Below, in pieces: positions 33,282-42,907 of a stretch of DNA of 55,251 nt; positions within the stretch are counted from its first letter, which is position 1, and each line of letters starts with the position of its first letter. The notes beneath the pieces are model-generated. The model searched no databases, was not told the DNA's origin, and was given only the letters and a program-made list of their open reading frames with translations. The stretch spans positions 1-55,251 of the forward strand of contig DAOTYY010000116.1 of NCBI GenBank assembly GCA_034434695.1, in the 5' to 3' direction. The DNA comes from DYEC01 sp034434695 (GTDB lineage: Bacteria; Chloroflexota; Anaerolineae; Anaerolineales; Anaerolineaceae). The position numbers and the translations under genes were made by a program.

Positions 33282-34085
33282 CTATTTTGTCGCCAAAAAA
33301 CCGCCAACCACTTTGGTCATCACCAGTTTGCCTTCCTGCTTCAACCGGCGCTCTGCCACCTGCGTAATTGCCTGCATGATCTGCTCAAACTCATCCTTGT
33401 CCTTGAAAAAGCTGCTCCACAATTTGCGGTCCTCAGAAAGTGAGGCACGCGTATAAGCAATAAACGGATCAACACTCTCAAATGTCAGTGGATTCTCGAA
33501 GATATGCACGTCTACTTGAGAGAACAGCTCTTTCATAACACTCAGAAACTGAGTGCTGTAACGACTGCTACCCGGCATTGGCGGAATGGGTTTGTGATTT
33601 GTGGCTTCACGGATAATATCGTAGAATAATAACTTGTTATTCGGCATTGGACCGGTTGTGAACAAACGCCCTCCTGGTTTTAAAATGCGATGCATCTCGC
33701 GCAATGTGAACGGTACATCCTCCGCATAGTAAATGGCAAAACAACACGATACTAGGTCAAATGTATTATCCGGATAAGGAAAACGCTGATTGAAATCTAA
33801 AGAAACAAATTGTATCGGAAGATTTCGCTTTTGATTCTCTACCCTTGCCTGATTAAGCAGTTCCTCGTTGACATCACCGCCCATAATTTCGGCTTGGCCA
33901 CCCAGATAATCATAAAAAGAAAAGCACTGTTTACCTGCTCCACATCCGACATCCAGTATCTTAATCCCCTTTGAAAGCTTCAGTACGTCCAACATCCATT
34001 CGTCAATATTGCGCCCGCCAAATTTGTTGTGGATATCAATACGGGTAGCAAGATCAGCGGTAGTTTCTTGATAGTTGATTTTCAT
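33282..34085 (-). CDS. Class I SAM-dependent methyltransferase
   Basis: A 267-residue methyltransferase of the Methyltransf_11/UbiE type. Motif I is ILDVGCGAGKQ, the acidic residue GGDVNEE ends beta-2, and FDLVSCCFAIYY plus ILKPGGRLFTTGP follow. GAGGT precedes the ATG at 34085. Together with the PIG-L deacetylase it suggests modification of a small glycoside-like or lipid-linked substrate; the substrate cannot be named from sequence. Confidence 0.88.
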   Translation of the reverse strand: MKINYQETTADLATRIDIHNKFGGRNIDEWMLDVLKLSKGIKILDVGCGAGKQCFSFYDYLGGQAEIMGGDVNEELLNQARVENQKRNLPIQFVSLDFNQRFPYPDNTFDLVSCCFAIYYAEDVPFTLREMHRILKPGGRLFTTGPMPNNKLLFYDIIREATNHKPIPPMPGSSRYSTQFLSVMKELFSQVDVHIFENPLTFESVDPFIAYTRASLSEDRKLWSSFFKDKDEFEQIMQAITQVAERRLKQEGKLVMTKVVGGFLATK

Positions 34086-34160
34086 GTTTTTACCTCATTC
34101 TAAGATCGGGATAAGTATAAAGGATTGAGAGGGATTGTCAAGGTCAATACCCAAACCGAA

Positions 34161-34200
34161 CTTAACAAAGTTCTCCACGACAAAGATTTCCGTGGAGAAC
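34161..34200 (-). terminator. Terminator of the TPR-peptidase operon
   Basis: GTTCTCCACG (34170-34179) and CGTGGAGAAC (34191-34200) form a perfect 10-bp stem with an 11-base loop. TTTGTTAAG follows on the minus strand, 32 bases after the peptidase stop codon. Confidence 0.75.
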
Positions 34201-34231
34201 TCTATTGGGATTATTCCAGTTTGGGGAAGTG

Positions 34232-37015
34232 TTAACGAGAGACAGCCAGCTTAACAAGTTTACCAGTCTTATCAACCGTTGCCTTGACATAATGAGTATG
34301 CAAGTGCCCTGCCCGGACTTGTTTGCTCATCGTGACCACTTTTCGCCCGGTAAACTCTGGAGATGCTGCCTTCCCACCTAATTCATACATGGGACAGTGG
34401 TGTTCACTTTGCTCACAGGACACATGTTCCTCGCTGAAAAAGACTTCTGTTGCATCAAAACCTGGCAAGTATTTCTGCATAGCCTTTTTTACCTCGATCA
34501 ATACTTCCTGGGGAAGCGGTTGAGATGAAGCGCCCGGACTTCGGCGATCACAAACAGTTTTAATTGCCGGTTGTGCCTGCAGTCTCGGCAGACTCTTTGT
34601 TTGTGCATTGACAGTCATACCGCTCATCAATGGATCACCATACAGAACAAAGGATATCAGAGTTTTCTGATCTTCGCCATCCAGAAATCCCTGCCGGCGA
34701 TTCATCTCTCGAACCAGTTTAATTTTTGCTAGATTAAAGGCATCTCCAACCAGATAACCTTCCCGAATATTTTTCCAGAATAGATACCCCAACAAATCGG
34801 CACCAATCAGAGGGGCAGTGATCGAGCCATAGGAAACCCCGGTTGAACCAATAAGCGCCGGTACGCCGATGCCCAGAAATCTGAGTGCCACAGATTCGTT
34901 CTCTGCCTTGCCATTGATATAGGCGCCATAACACGCTTCTGTGAAGATAATGCGCGGCGCACGTCCATTTTTTACCAGATCTTTGACGCTCAACGCTACA
35001 GGATAATCTTCTCCCCCTGCCGAATCAGCCATATCACGCTGGCCATACCATTCAGCCGAATCACTCAAGCCATGCAGATTGTAGTAACCCATCAAAGCAT
35101 CCGTAATCAACTCGGGTTCAATACTCCCTGAAGTTTCTGGTGGAGAGACAAATAACGCCTGGCTTTCCGAAAGTGGTCGAAAGACCACTTGTGAAGAAGC
35201 CTTCCAGACCGCTGCTGAATAACCAAAATAGTGTGGGGACTTTTTTCTTCTTTGCCCCTTGGAGACAATCCGGAAATTCCGTAATCTGGCGAACAGAGAC
35301 TGCCACCAGCTCAAACGTTGTTTGAACTGCTGATGATAATTGACTAAATTACGCAACTGTTCCAACAACAACCCTGCATCTGTCCCACTATCGCCCGGCA
35401 ATCTGCCAGTAGGCCATTCAGATACAAAGTAATTCGAGTCTAGCGTTGAGTATGGGCTGTCTGATAACACGTAATCATCTGCGTCCTCGGTGGGATTCGG
35501 CAAGCGATGAAAAGGTACAACTTCTGGTCCACCTATGATTAAAAGTGCACCTATCCTTGCCCCTTTTTTGGCAAGCGCCTGATCCAGATCAGCTAACGCC
35601 AATTTCAAGTGCCATGGATCATTCTCCTGTGCACCTTTCAGATGAAAGGTTTCGTTAATCTTTGCGTCATCTGGAAAATAAATCATTGCACCCCAGCCAG
35701 GCCGCTTTCGTATCGCAGCTACTAGGCGTTTCATTTCGCTTTCAAGAATCTCCGTTGTTTGCTGCCCATATTGTGAGCGCAGCCCCAAACGACTGGAAAA
35801 GATTACATAGACCGGAAAACGTCCATCTGATTTGGCAATAATTGGACGATTGATTTTCTTTGCCAAGCGTTGAATTGCATCATTGATCGGCTTCAAACTC
35901 TCATTGATTGAAGCTGCGAGCTTTGGAGGGGCGGAAAGAGATGCATCAGAATCTCCCGAATGATCCGTTGGAATATCCATCTGCTTTGGCCCAACACCAA
36001 CAGAATCTTCTTCTATCCCTATAGAAAAAGAACTGTTTTGCTGATTGCTTTGTTCTTCCAGTTTATCAGTTACCTCCAAAGTTTCGGAAGTTGTTAGGAG
36101 CTGTTCATCTGACTGTATTGGATCTGAAAGCGTAGTAACAGCAATTTCCTCTCTCTGTGATATTACCGGTGATGTCTGAGATCTTGCATCTTTTACAACA
36201 AAACCGGATGATAATTGATTCCAACCCAGACATTTTGCCACTTCAGCCGGAACGGGCAAAGAAAATTCAATTTCAAGTGTTTCGAGCCAGAGAGGACGAT
36301 AAGCAAAATTGCTTCCCCAAAGTCTTGTAGCTACTTGGGCTGTTACATCATTCATCACACATTGACGCAAAAGATTGAGAGCTTGCGTTTCATTTGCCTG
36401 CTTGATCAGCCCATCTGCCAGATATAATGAAAAATGCAAACAATTTTGCCAACGCGCATGATACACAAGCGCCAAATTTGTAACGCTGGTTTCATCCTGT
36501 TGAGCAACTGCGAGCTTCATGTGAAAAGCAGCAGGTAAAGGCAGATTCAAATCCAACCCCAATACCCGATAAAGCCGTTCTTCAGCTTTGCCATAATCTT
36601 TATCCAGCAGAGCAATGTGGGCATCTCTAAGCATACTTGCCCACTCCGGAAGTGATGCACTAAACAAAACCTTTCCTTCTAGTGCGTATAAACATGCTAG
36701 TTGCGGCAACCATTGTTCAGGCTTCTGATGCTTTGTTGCAAGCACATAGTAGTAATATGCCTCTGAAAACTCCGGATCAACAGCAACCAGTTTGCCTAAA
36801 ATATCCCTTGCATCATTTGCATTGCCCTCGCCAAGCCATGACCTTGCCAGCAATAAATTGACAACCAGATCACCTGGATAGTCTGAGAGCCACTCCAGAG
36901 CAGCCTGGCGCGCAAAGCGATAGGAACGCTGATCCAATGCTGCATTCAACATCAGGAGAAAAGTTTCTCTTGAAATTGGATTTGATTTTACAGGTTGTGA
37001 AAGGTAGTCACTCAT
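34232..37015 (-). CDS. TPR protein fused to a C25/caspase-like peptidase
   Basis: A 927-residue protein. Residues ~15-245 look like TPR-type helical repeats. A low-complexity acidic linker (~285-375) follows, then a caspase-fold peptidase domain resembling gingipain (C25) at ~395-780. Landmarks are LLIIGGPEVVPFHR, the GRLPGDSGTDA segment, catalytic His648 (YYNLHGLSD) and Cys695 (FTEACYGAY), and the closing strand FVLYGDPLMSG. The last ~120 residues form a separate domain with Cys and His residues (EEHVSCEQSEHHC). No signal peptide is visible, unlike secreted gingipains, so it should act in the cytoplasm. It overlaps the giant TPR gene by ATGA. The substrate is unknown; a CHAT-type assignment is also possible. 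Confidence 0.8.
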   Translation of the reverse strand: MSDYLSQPVKSNPISRETFLLMLNAALDQRSYRFARQAALEWLSDYPGDLVVNLLLARSWLGEGNANDARDILGKLVAVDPEFSEAYYYYVLATKHQKPEQWLPQLACLYALEGKVLFSASLPEWASMLRDAHIALLDKDYGKAEERLYRVLGLDLNLPLPAAFHMKLAVAQQDETSVTNLALVYHARWQNCLHFSLYLADGLIKQANETQALNLLRQCVMNDVTAQVATRLWGSNFAYRPLWLETLEIEFSLPVPAEVAKCLGWNQLSSGFVVKDARSQTSPVISQREEIAVTTLSDPIQSDEQLLTTSETLEVTDKLEEQSNQQNSSFSIGIEEDSVGVGPKQMDIPTDHSGDSDASLSAPPKLAASINESLKPINDAIQRLAKKINRPIIAKSDGRFPVYVIFSSRLGLRSQYGQQTTEILESEMKRLVAAIRKRPGWGAMIYFPDDAKINETFHLKGAQENDPWHLKLALADLDQALAKKGARIGALLIIGGPEVVPFHRLPNPTEDADDYVLSDSPYSTLDSNYFVSEWPTGRLPGDSGTDAGLLLEQLRNLVNYHQQFKQRLSWWQSLFARLRNFRIVSKGQRRKKSPHYFGYSAAVWKASSQVVFRPLSESQALFVSPPETSGSIEPELITDALMGYYNLHGLSDSAEWYGQRDMADSAGGEDYPVALSVKDLVKNGRAPRIIFTEACYGAYINGKAENESVALRFLGIGVPALIGSTGVSYGSITAPLIGADLLGYLFWKNIREGYLVGDAFNLAKIKLVREMNRRQGFLDGEDQKTLISFVLYGDPLMSGMTVNAQTKSLPRLQAQPAIKTVCDRRSPGASSQPLPQEVLIEVKKAMQKYLPGFDATEVFFSEEHVSCEQSEHHCPMYELGGKAASPEFTGRKVVTMSKQVRAGHLHTHYVKATVDKTGKLVKLAVSR

Positions 37016-40000
37016 GATGTAACGTTTACCTCCTGAGCGTGATGAATAAGATTCAGAGCAATGATGGCGCTTAACTGACGATGAACATTTAAGTCATCAG
37101 GTGCAAGTTGAGATGCCTTACGAAGCATGGCTTCAGCACCGGCATAATCTTTCGTTTCCCGTAAAACGGATGCCGCATGCACGTAGGCGCGAAAATCAGA
37201 GGGGAACAGGCTGATCGCTTGCTGATACACATAAAGAGCATTCAGATATTCCCGTCGTTCGCGGTACACTCCGCCAAGCTCCAAATAAGCCTCAACATCT
37301 CCTGGCGCTTGCCGAACAGCTTCGCTAAGGTGATGGAGCGCTTGATCTAGTTGCCCTCGCTGCCCATAAATTTTTCCCAATAACAGGTGAAGTTCAGCCT
37401 GTGTTGGCAATAACTTTAACGCCTTTTGAGCAGCTATCACAGCGCCATCCTGATCACCTTTTTCATTAAGCATTTTTGCATACAGAGCCAATGATCCTGA
37501 CTCATTAGGCGCTGACTCAACAAGCTCTTTAAGGTATGGCAAAGCCACATCGGTGCCTTTCACCTTCCACAACAGCTCTGCAAATTTTTGCCTGGCGCGG
37601 ATATTATTCTCTAAACCCGGCAGGTAAGACTCAAGGGCAGACAAAGCCTCTTTGTGTTGCCCTTGCGCAATTAATACATCCACATAACTTAAGACTACTT
37701 CTGCATTCTGCGGAGCTATTGTGAGCGCTTTACGAATATATTGATCTGCCATTGCCATGTTGCCTAAAGTTCGAGCCGCTTCGCTGCAAATCAGCAGAGG
37801 TTCGGCGGAATCCAGCAATAACTTTTCAGCTTTCAGTGCGCATTCAATAGCCTTAGAAGAAACCCCATTTTGTTGATAAGCCTTTGCCAGCATCAGCCAG
37901 GCTTGACCGCTTTCTGGTTTTAGGAGGCAGGCTTTCGATAATAATTCAATCGCTTTCACTTCTAATTTTTGTCTAAGGCATTCTTCGCCCAATCCAAACA
38001 CATACTCAAATTTATCCGGTTTGATGGCATAAGCCTGTTCCCAATGGTCCATACACTCAGTCTCTCGTCCCAATAACTTTGCGTATCTGGCAGCCATTAC
38101 ATGCCACTCTGGTTCATCAAACCAGGTAGCCAAAGCATTCCTTATTGACTCATAAGCCAAAGTAACATCAAACTTTTCAGCCGTTTTTGCTAGAACAATA
38201 TGGGCCAACGGATCGGTCGGCATCAGCTCAACGGAGCGTCGTGCATAACTGAACGCCTTTTCATCATCAATTCCCAAAAATGACAGTGCAAGTTGCATAA
38301 ATACGGCAGGTTTTTGTGGTGACTGCTGCAGTATCTGAGTGGCAGCATTCCGATTCTTCAACTTACGAAGAATTAAACACAAGGTTTCTTCACTTTGCAG
38401 CTCTGCCGGAAGGCTGGTCATCTCGCGAATATGTTGGGCTGAGGGTTGTAATACAAGCCGGACATAAGCACCCCAGCGAATAACTTCTAAAGAATCGCTA
38501 GTCTCCTGCAAATGAGAAAGAACTTCATTAACCCTGACAAGGACATCACGCGAGAGCATGGGATGCTGAGGAGCATTTACAATGCAACCCAATTCTTCAC
38601 ACAAAATTTGCTGTTCAACACATTTTGCAATTGACTTTACCGCAACTAACTGGAACAAAGGCTCTAAAGGCTCTTTTCCTAGCAGTTCTAACCCCAGTTG
38701 CAGGGCATCTTGCCAGTTGCGCGTTTCCAGCGCTGTTTCAATCCACCATGCTGGATTGATTAAGTAACCCCTCGTAGATAACCCATATCTATTCCAGAAG
38801 TTGAATGGAGAATTCTCTTGTGCACTAACATCTTCACTTTTCTTAAAGGCGAAGGCATGCCAGAAACGCTCTTGCGCTTCTTTCCAGTTTCCCTGACGAG
38901 CCAGCAAACGGGCTTGAATCAGGCACACCCATGGATGATCTGGTGCCTTCTCTAACAATTCCTGAATCCAATAAGCCACATCAATAGCCTCACCCGCAAA
39001 GAGAGAGAGTTCTGCTTTTAAGCACTGCACAGCAGTTTCCAACTGGTTTTGTGGATCAAAAAGCAGCGTTACAGGGGTTTTGTTCTCATTGTTCTCTGGA
39101 GCACCCTCTACATACTGCAAAGCCTTATCAAACTGTAACATAGCAGCACACAAATCCGCCGCCCAAAAACGCAGGAACAGATTCTCCCCGTTTTCCTCTA
39201 AAGCCATCTGAATTTGAGCCAGAGCCTGAGGCAAATTTCCCATTTGTCGTTCTAATCCTGCTAAGCGGATGCGAGCCATAACTTTATTCATAAGGGTCGG
39301 TAACCATGAGGTAACCAATTCAGTGTCTTTGCCAAACATATCGCTCGCCAAACTATGGTTATTCCACTTCGGATCATCAAAGCAGGGTAAAGCCCGATTC
39401 AAACATGCCTGCGCAGCCTGATGCCGCTCCAAAGCCATCATCAAATCTGCTTCGAAAACCAGAACCGATGGATCATTGGGTACAGCTTCTTCAACATAAC
39501 CCAACTCTTCAAGCGCTCGAGAAAAGTTGCCAAGAATAGCAAACAAATAAGCCCTCTCAAAACCAAGGACTGGATCGTATTGAGTTTCCATGGAGATTGC
39601 ACGCTCAATACAAGCTAATGAAGTCTGAGGCTGATCCAGTTTTAGATACAAACCTGCCGCTGTCCTCAAGACTTCTTTACTGACATCTGGCAATTCTTGA
39701 AAAGTTTGCAGTGATTTTTGGGCATTTTCAAGATCGCCCACTTGATATTGCAATTCAGCCAATCTGACCCAATATGCCGAATCCTGAGGAGCAAGCTGAG
39801 TGGCGCATTTGAGGGCGTTAATTGCTTCATCTTCAGCTTCTACAAGCATGGCAAAATCTGCAAACCATGCCAGCGTTTCAAGGTTGTTGGGAGCGAGACT
39901 CAATGCCTCACGGGCAGTTTGCAATGCCTCTCGAACAAGATTCGCCGAAAGATAAGCTTTGGCAAGTAAGCGGTGCAAAGCAGCTTGATCGGAATGATCC

Positions 40001-42492
40001 TTAATGGCTTCCTGTAGTGCGGCAATCGCCACATCAAAATGTCCTAAGTGCAATGCGCAAAGTCCCAGACCGCTCTGAACTCTCCAATGCCAGTCAGGTG
40101 TAACCGTTTCCACCATCTCGGCAAGACGAGTATAAATCTCGAAGGCGGACTGATAATTCTCTTGATACGCTAAAACCTCTGCCAGCCACAATCTTGCTTC
40201 AAGGTGATTGGGGTCCAGGACAATGATTCGCTCCAATGTATGTAGTGCATTTGTCAGCCGGTAAAAATCAAAGGTTTTATCTGAAAAAAGAATTGAATCC
40301 TTACCCAGAATGGCACGGACGTATAAAATCAGCCATTCGCAGGGTATATTCGAGGGCAGTATAGCTGTTTCAAGAATGTGAATTGCCTCTTCCTCTTTAC
40401 CAAGCTGTACCAACAACTCACCCAGACAAAAATTCAGTTCAACGTCCTGAGGCCATACACGTATGGCGCGATCAAGAACCTCTCGCGCCTCATCATATCG
40501 CTTCAAGGCACACAAAGCCTTTCCATAGTAAAGTGAAGCCCTAGAAGAAAACGTACCGTTTGCATCTGCTTTTTGGAGATATGGCAATGCCTCAGACAAT
40601 AAGCCGCATTGCAGGCAAGCTACTCCTAAAGCAAAACTTAATTCCAATGAATCCGGGTTAGCAATCACGGACGAGCGCAGGGTTTCTAGAGCGCGTTGAT
40701 GCTGATTAGTTTTATGATAGCTCTCAACCAGGGCAAGCCAGACTTTGACATTTTTAGGAGATACAGTTATCGCATGGGTCAGATAGGAGATGGCAACATC
40801 AGGTTGCTCAAGTGCCAGCAGTGAAAGACCAAGCTGGTAGCAAGCCTCATCATGATCAGGATACTTTTCCAGAACGCGGCGGCAGGCTTCAACTGCAAGA
40901 CCGTGTTGATTGCAGGAAGCCGATGACCGGGCAAACGCCAGATAATCATCTGCTTCAGGATGTACCACCAGCTCCAGAACAGCACGATAATCTTGCATTG
41001 CCTGTTGCCAGTTCTTCTGCCTTTCTAATACACTAGCACGTCTGCGAAACCAAACAGGATTATCAGGTTCCAACACAATTGCCAGCGTTAGATGTTGTTT
41101 TGCCCCTTCAAGATCGTCCAGATTTTCCAAAATCTGTGCGATCAAACCAACAATTTTTACATCATCAGGACGATGTTTTAAGATCACTTGAGCAGTTTCT
41201 AGCGCTTCAAGATTCAATTCCAATTTGAGCAGTAACTCAACAATCAAATCGGGGCGACAATCAAAAGCAAAGATCTCTTCCGATAAATGCTCAGCTCGAT
41301 TAAGCTGGTCGCGGAATTCCTGTGCAGCCGCTTTTGCCAGTTGTGCGGCAATGATTCCATCCCCATTTTTTGCCAACCACTCAGCACGTTTGAGCTTTAA
41401 GACAGGTGAAACACCATCTCCAGCAAACTCTGACACTAAAGAAAACGTATCATCATCTTCCACTAAAAACACCAGCTCAGATTGAACGTTTTTCAAAGAT
41501 TCAATTGAACTGGAGATTAGAGACAAAGAAGCCTGTCTGACTTCCTCATCCCCGCTCATTGTTGCACAGGAAGCTAGAGCAACTTGAAGACCATGGTGCC
41601 AGGATTGTAATATTGTCTGTATTCTTTGCAATGCAGATATTGCAAGTGCTGGCTGCCCAGAAAGACGATAGAGGTAATAAAAGCGTCGTTCTTTGGACAA
41701 CCGACTGACAACATCTTCTGGCAGAAGTTCATTTTGTATTTCTTCATCTTGCTCTGTTGTTTCTTGACGAGTCAATAACAACAAAGAGCCAGCCAAATCT
41801 TGTACCAGCTCAGCTTGATTTCTTAAGCGTAGATATCTCAACCACTCCAGTTGCTGACCTTCCGAAAGCTCCTCCAATAACTTGCGAAAAATTCTAACTT
41901 TCTCCTCATAGGTCATTGGATTACTGAGTAAGGCATGGGAAACCAGCGCATAAACATCCAACCCTTTCCACTCGGCTAACAACGATTTGAATATATCCAA
42001 TGGATCAGAAACATACCTATACAAACAACTCAGAACAGGCTTCCATATCGAAATCGGCAATGGATCACCCGACAGGTTTTTGGACAATTCCTGTGCCAGG
42101 CCGGCCCACGAGCGAATCAATCGTCTCCGTTCACGAAGCGCCAGCGCCAGCAGACCTGCCTCGCCCAATGAAGCAGGTGGAACAATTGCGCGTAAAGTGC
42201 GCTCATAAGTACTCAAACATCGCTCACACCAGTGCTTTTCCAGTGGTACATAGGATGGGTCAGCGAGTTCATCTAAGGACATTGGAAAGCCAAGAACCTG
42301 TAGAGCAAACGCCCCTGGACTCCAAACAATGATGTTCTGATCCTGATAAATTGGTAAAGACTTGAAGAGATCTTCGCGTTGCAGTTCAGACCAAACCAGC
42401 TCATCTTGCCGCAAAGATACCAAAACCTGTTTTGCTAAATGAACCGGCAGTCGTTGTTGAATCTCTATCAGAAGGTTAGTAGGCATGGACAT
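37012..42492 (-). CDS. Giant TPR-repeat scaffold protein
   Basis: About 1,826 residues, nearly all of it helical tetratricopeptide repeats from about residue 380 to the end (for example LAIVLEPDNPVWFRRRA, AITVSPKNVKVWLAL, AVRQAPGDVEAYLELG). The first ~330 residues are helical but not clearly TPR, with a short N-terminal domain (LLIEIQQRLPVHLAKQVL). No catalytic, membrane or signal sequence was seen. Such an alpha-solenoid should serve as a protein-binding scaffold or sensor. GGAGG lies four bases before the ATG at 42492 and ten before that at 42486; either may be used. The stop overlaps the peptidase start, so the two proteins are probably made together and may interact through their TPR parts. 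Confidence 0.85.
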   Translation of the reverse strand: MSMPTNLLIEIQQRLPVHLAKQVLVSLRQDELVWSELQREDLFKSLPIYQDQNIIVWSPGAFALQVLGFPMSLDELADPSYVPLEKHWCERCLSTYERTLRAIVPPASLGEAGLLALALRERRRLIRSWAGLAQELSKNLSGDPLPISIWKPVLSCLYRYVSDPLDIFKSLLAEWKGLDVYALVSHALLSNPMTYEEKVRIFRKLLEELSEGQQLEWLRYLRLRNQAELVQDLAGSLLLLTRQETTEQDEEIQNELLPEDVVSRLSKERRFYYLYRLSGQPALAISALQRIQTILQSWHHGLQVALASCATMSGDEEVRQASLSLISSSIESLKNVQSELVFLVEDDDTFSLVSEFAGDGVSPVLKLKRAEWLAKNGDGIIAAQLAKAAAQEFRDQLNRAEHLSEEIFAFDCRPDLIVELLLKLELNLEALETAQVILKHRPDDVKIVGLIAQILENLDDLEGAKQHLTLAIVLEPDNPVWFRRRASVLERQKNWQQAMQDYRAVLELVVHPEADDYLAFARSSASCNQHGLAVEACRRVLEKYPDHDEACYQLGLSLLALEQPDVAISYLTHAITVSPKNVKVWLALVESYHKTNQHQRALETLRSSVIANPDSLELSFALGVACLQCGLLSEALPYLQKADANGTFSSRASLYYGKALCALKRYDEAREVLDRAIRVWPQDVELNFCLGELLVQLGKEEEAIHILETAILPSNIPCEWLILYVRAILGKDSILFSDKTFDFYRLTNALHTLERIIVLDPNHLEARLWLAEVLAYQENYQSAFEIYTRLAEMVETVTPDWHWRVQSGLGLCALHLGHFDVAIAALQEAIKDHSDQAALHRLLAKAYLSANLVREALQTAREALSLAPNNLETLAWFADFAMLVEAEDEAINALKCATQLAPQDSAYWVRLAELQYQVGDLENAQKSLQTFQELPDVSKEVLRTAAGLYLKLDQPQTSLACIERAISMETQYDPVLGFERAYLFAILGNFSRALEELGYVEEAVPNDPSVLVFEADLMMALERHQAAQACLNRALPCFDDPKWNNHSLASDMFGKDTELVTSWLPTLMNKVMARIRLAGLERQMGNLPQALAQIQMALEENGENLFLRFWAADLCAAMLQFDKALQYVEGAPENNENKTPVTLLFDPQNQLETAVQCLKAELSLFAGEAIDVAYWIQELLEKAPDHPWVCLIQARLLARQGNWKEAQERFWHAFAFKKSEDVSAQENSPFNFWNRYGLSTRGYLINPAWWIETALETRNWQDALQLGLELLGKEPLEPLFQLVAVKSIAKCVEQQILCEELGCIVNAPQHPMLSRDVLVRVNEVLSHLQETSDSLEVIRWGAYVRLVLQPSAQHIREMTSLPAELQSEETLCLILRKLKNRNAATQILQQSPQKPAVFMQLALSFLGIDDEKAFSYARRSVELMPTDPLAHIVLAKTAEKFDVTLAYESIRNALATWFDEPEWHVMAARYAKLLGRETECMDHWEQAYAIKPDKFEYVFGLGEECLRQKLEVKAIELLSKACLLKPESGQAWLMLAKAYQQNGVSSKAIECALKAEKLLLDSAEPLLICSEAARTLGNMAMADQYIRKALTIAPQNAEVVLSYVDVLIAQGQHKEALSALESYLPGLENNIRARQKFAELLWKVKGTDVALPYLKELVESAPNESGSLALYAKMLNEKGDQDGAVIAAQKALKLLPTQAELHLLLGKIYGQRGQLDQALHHLSEAVRQAPGDVEAYLELGGVYRERREYLNALYVYQQAISLFPSDFRAYVHAASVLRETKDYAGAEAMLRKASQLAPDDLNVHRQLSAIIALNLIHHAQEVNVTS

Positions 42493-42523
42493 CGATCCTC
42501 CGAGACATCTCAACAGACTCGGG

Positions 42524-42847
42524 TTACTTAATCTGATTGACAAGGTAAAACGAGGAAGCTACAAGTAGAAAACCCACCATCACCAGAAACATCCCAACCC
42601 CCGATGCAGTGCGAACAAGTTGTGTTAATGCCTCCAATAGCGCAGAGGTATTGCCCACCAGTCCGGAGAGATCGTCTGTTATTCCTTTTTGGGCAAGATG
42701 GGCGACCTGCCTTGTGACGGTCCTTAACTCACCCATCATCACTTTTGAAACCAGAATGAAAACCCCTGAGAGAATACAAAGCATTGCCATCACAAACAAA
42801 CAGGCTGCCATTGTCATCATAAACTCGGGTGCAGTAAGCTGAAACAT
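42524..42847 (-). CDS. Small two-helix membrane protein heading the TPR operon
   Basis: A 107-residue protein with two hydrophobic helices (about residues 10-35, MMTMAACLFVMAMLCILSGV, and 83-103, VGMFLVMVGFLLVASSFYL). The middle is a ~45-residue polar amphipathic region (GELRTVTRQVAHLAQKGITDD). I do not recognise a family. The ATG at 42847 has an excellent CAGGAGG site; the open frame upstream covers the sigma-54 promoter and is not coding. It is the first gene behind that promoter and 31 bases before the giant TPR gene. It could anchor the TPR complex at the membrane, be the protease target, or form a pore; none of these is shown. Confidence 0.75.
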   Translation of the reverse strand: MFQLTAPEFMMTMAACLFVMAMLCILSGVFILVSKVMMGELRTVTRQVAHLAQKGITDDLSGLVGNTSALLEALTQLVRTASGVGMFLVMVGFLLVASSFYLVNQIK

Positions 42848-42853
42848 GATTAC

Positions 42854-42877
42854 CTCCTGAAGAGATGTTTTCAGGAG
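42854..42877 (-). promoter_or_regulatory. Inverted repeat covering the ribosome binding site
   Basis: CTCCTGAA (42877-42870) and TTCAGGAG (42861-42854) are perfect complements with an eight-base loop; the second arm contains most of the Shine-Dalgarno sequence of the membrane protein gene. The start predicted for the sigma-54 promoter (~42873) falls inside the first arm, leaving about five pairs in that transcript. The full hairpin would form only in read-through RNA from rpoN. Confidence 0.55.
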
Positions 42878-42883
42878 ATATGA

Positions 42884-42899
42884 TGCAAGAACCATGCCA
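42884..42899 (-). promoter_or_regulatory. Sigma-54 (-24/-12) promoter of the membrane-TPR-peptidase operon
   Basis: The minus strand reads TGGCATGGTTCTTGCA, matching the RpoN consensus TGGCACGNNNNTTGCW at every defined position but one (T for C). The invariant GG and GC are correctly spaced. It lies in the 60-base gap between the response regulator stop and the first effector gene. Predicted start is near 42873. Confidence 0.85.
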
Positions 42900-42907
42900 T
42901 TATTTTT

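Noticed and set aside
37012..42492. Tandem DNA repeats or CRISPR-like array in the giant TPR gene
   Set aside because: Repeats are visible only at protein level (34-residue TPR period) and diverge at DNA level. No CRISPR repeat or cas gene was seen anywhere in the window.
42847..42907. Possible missing helix-turn-helix of the response regulator by frameshift
   Set aside because: Only about 60 bases separate its stop from the next start and they hold a promoter and a ribosome binding site, too short for a Fis domain.
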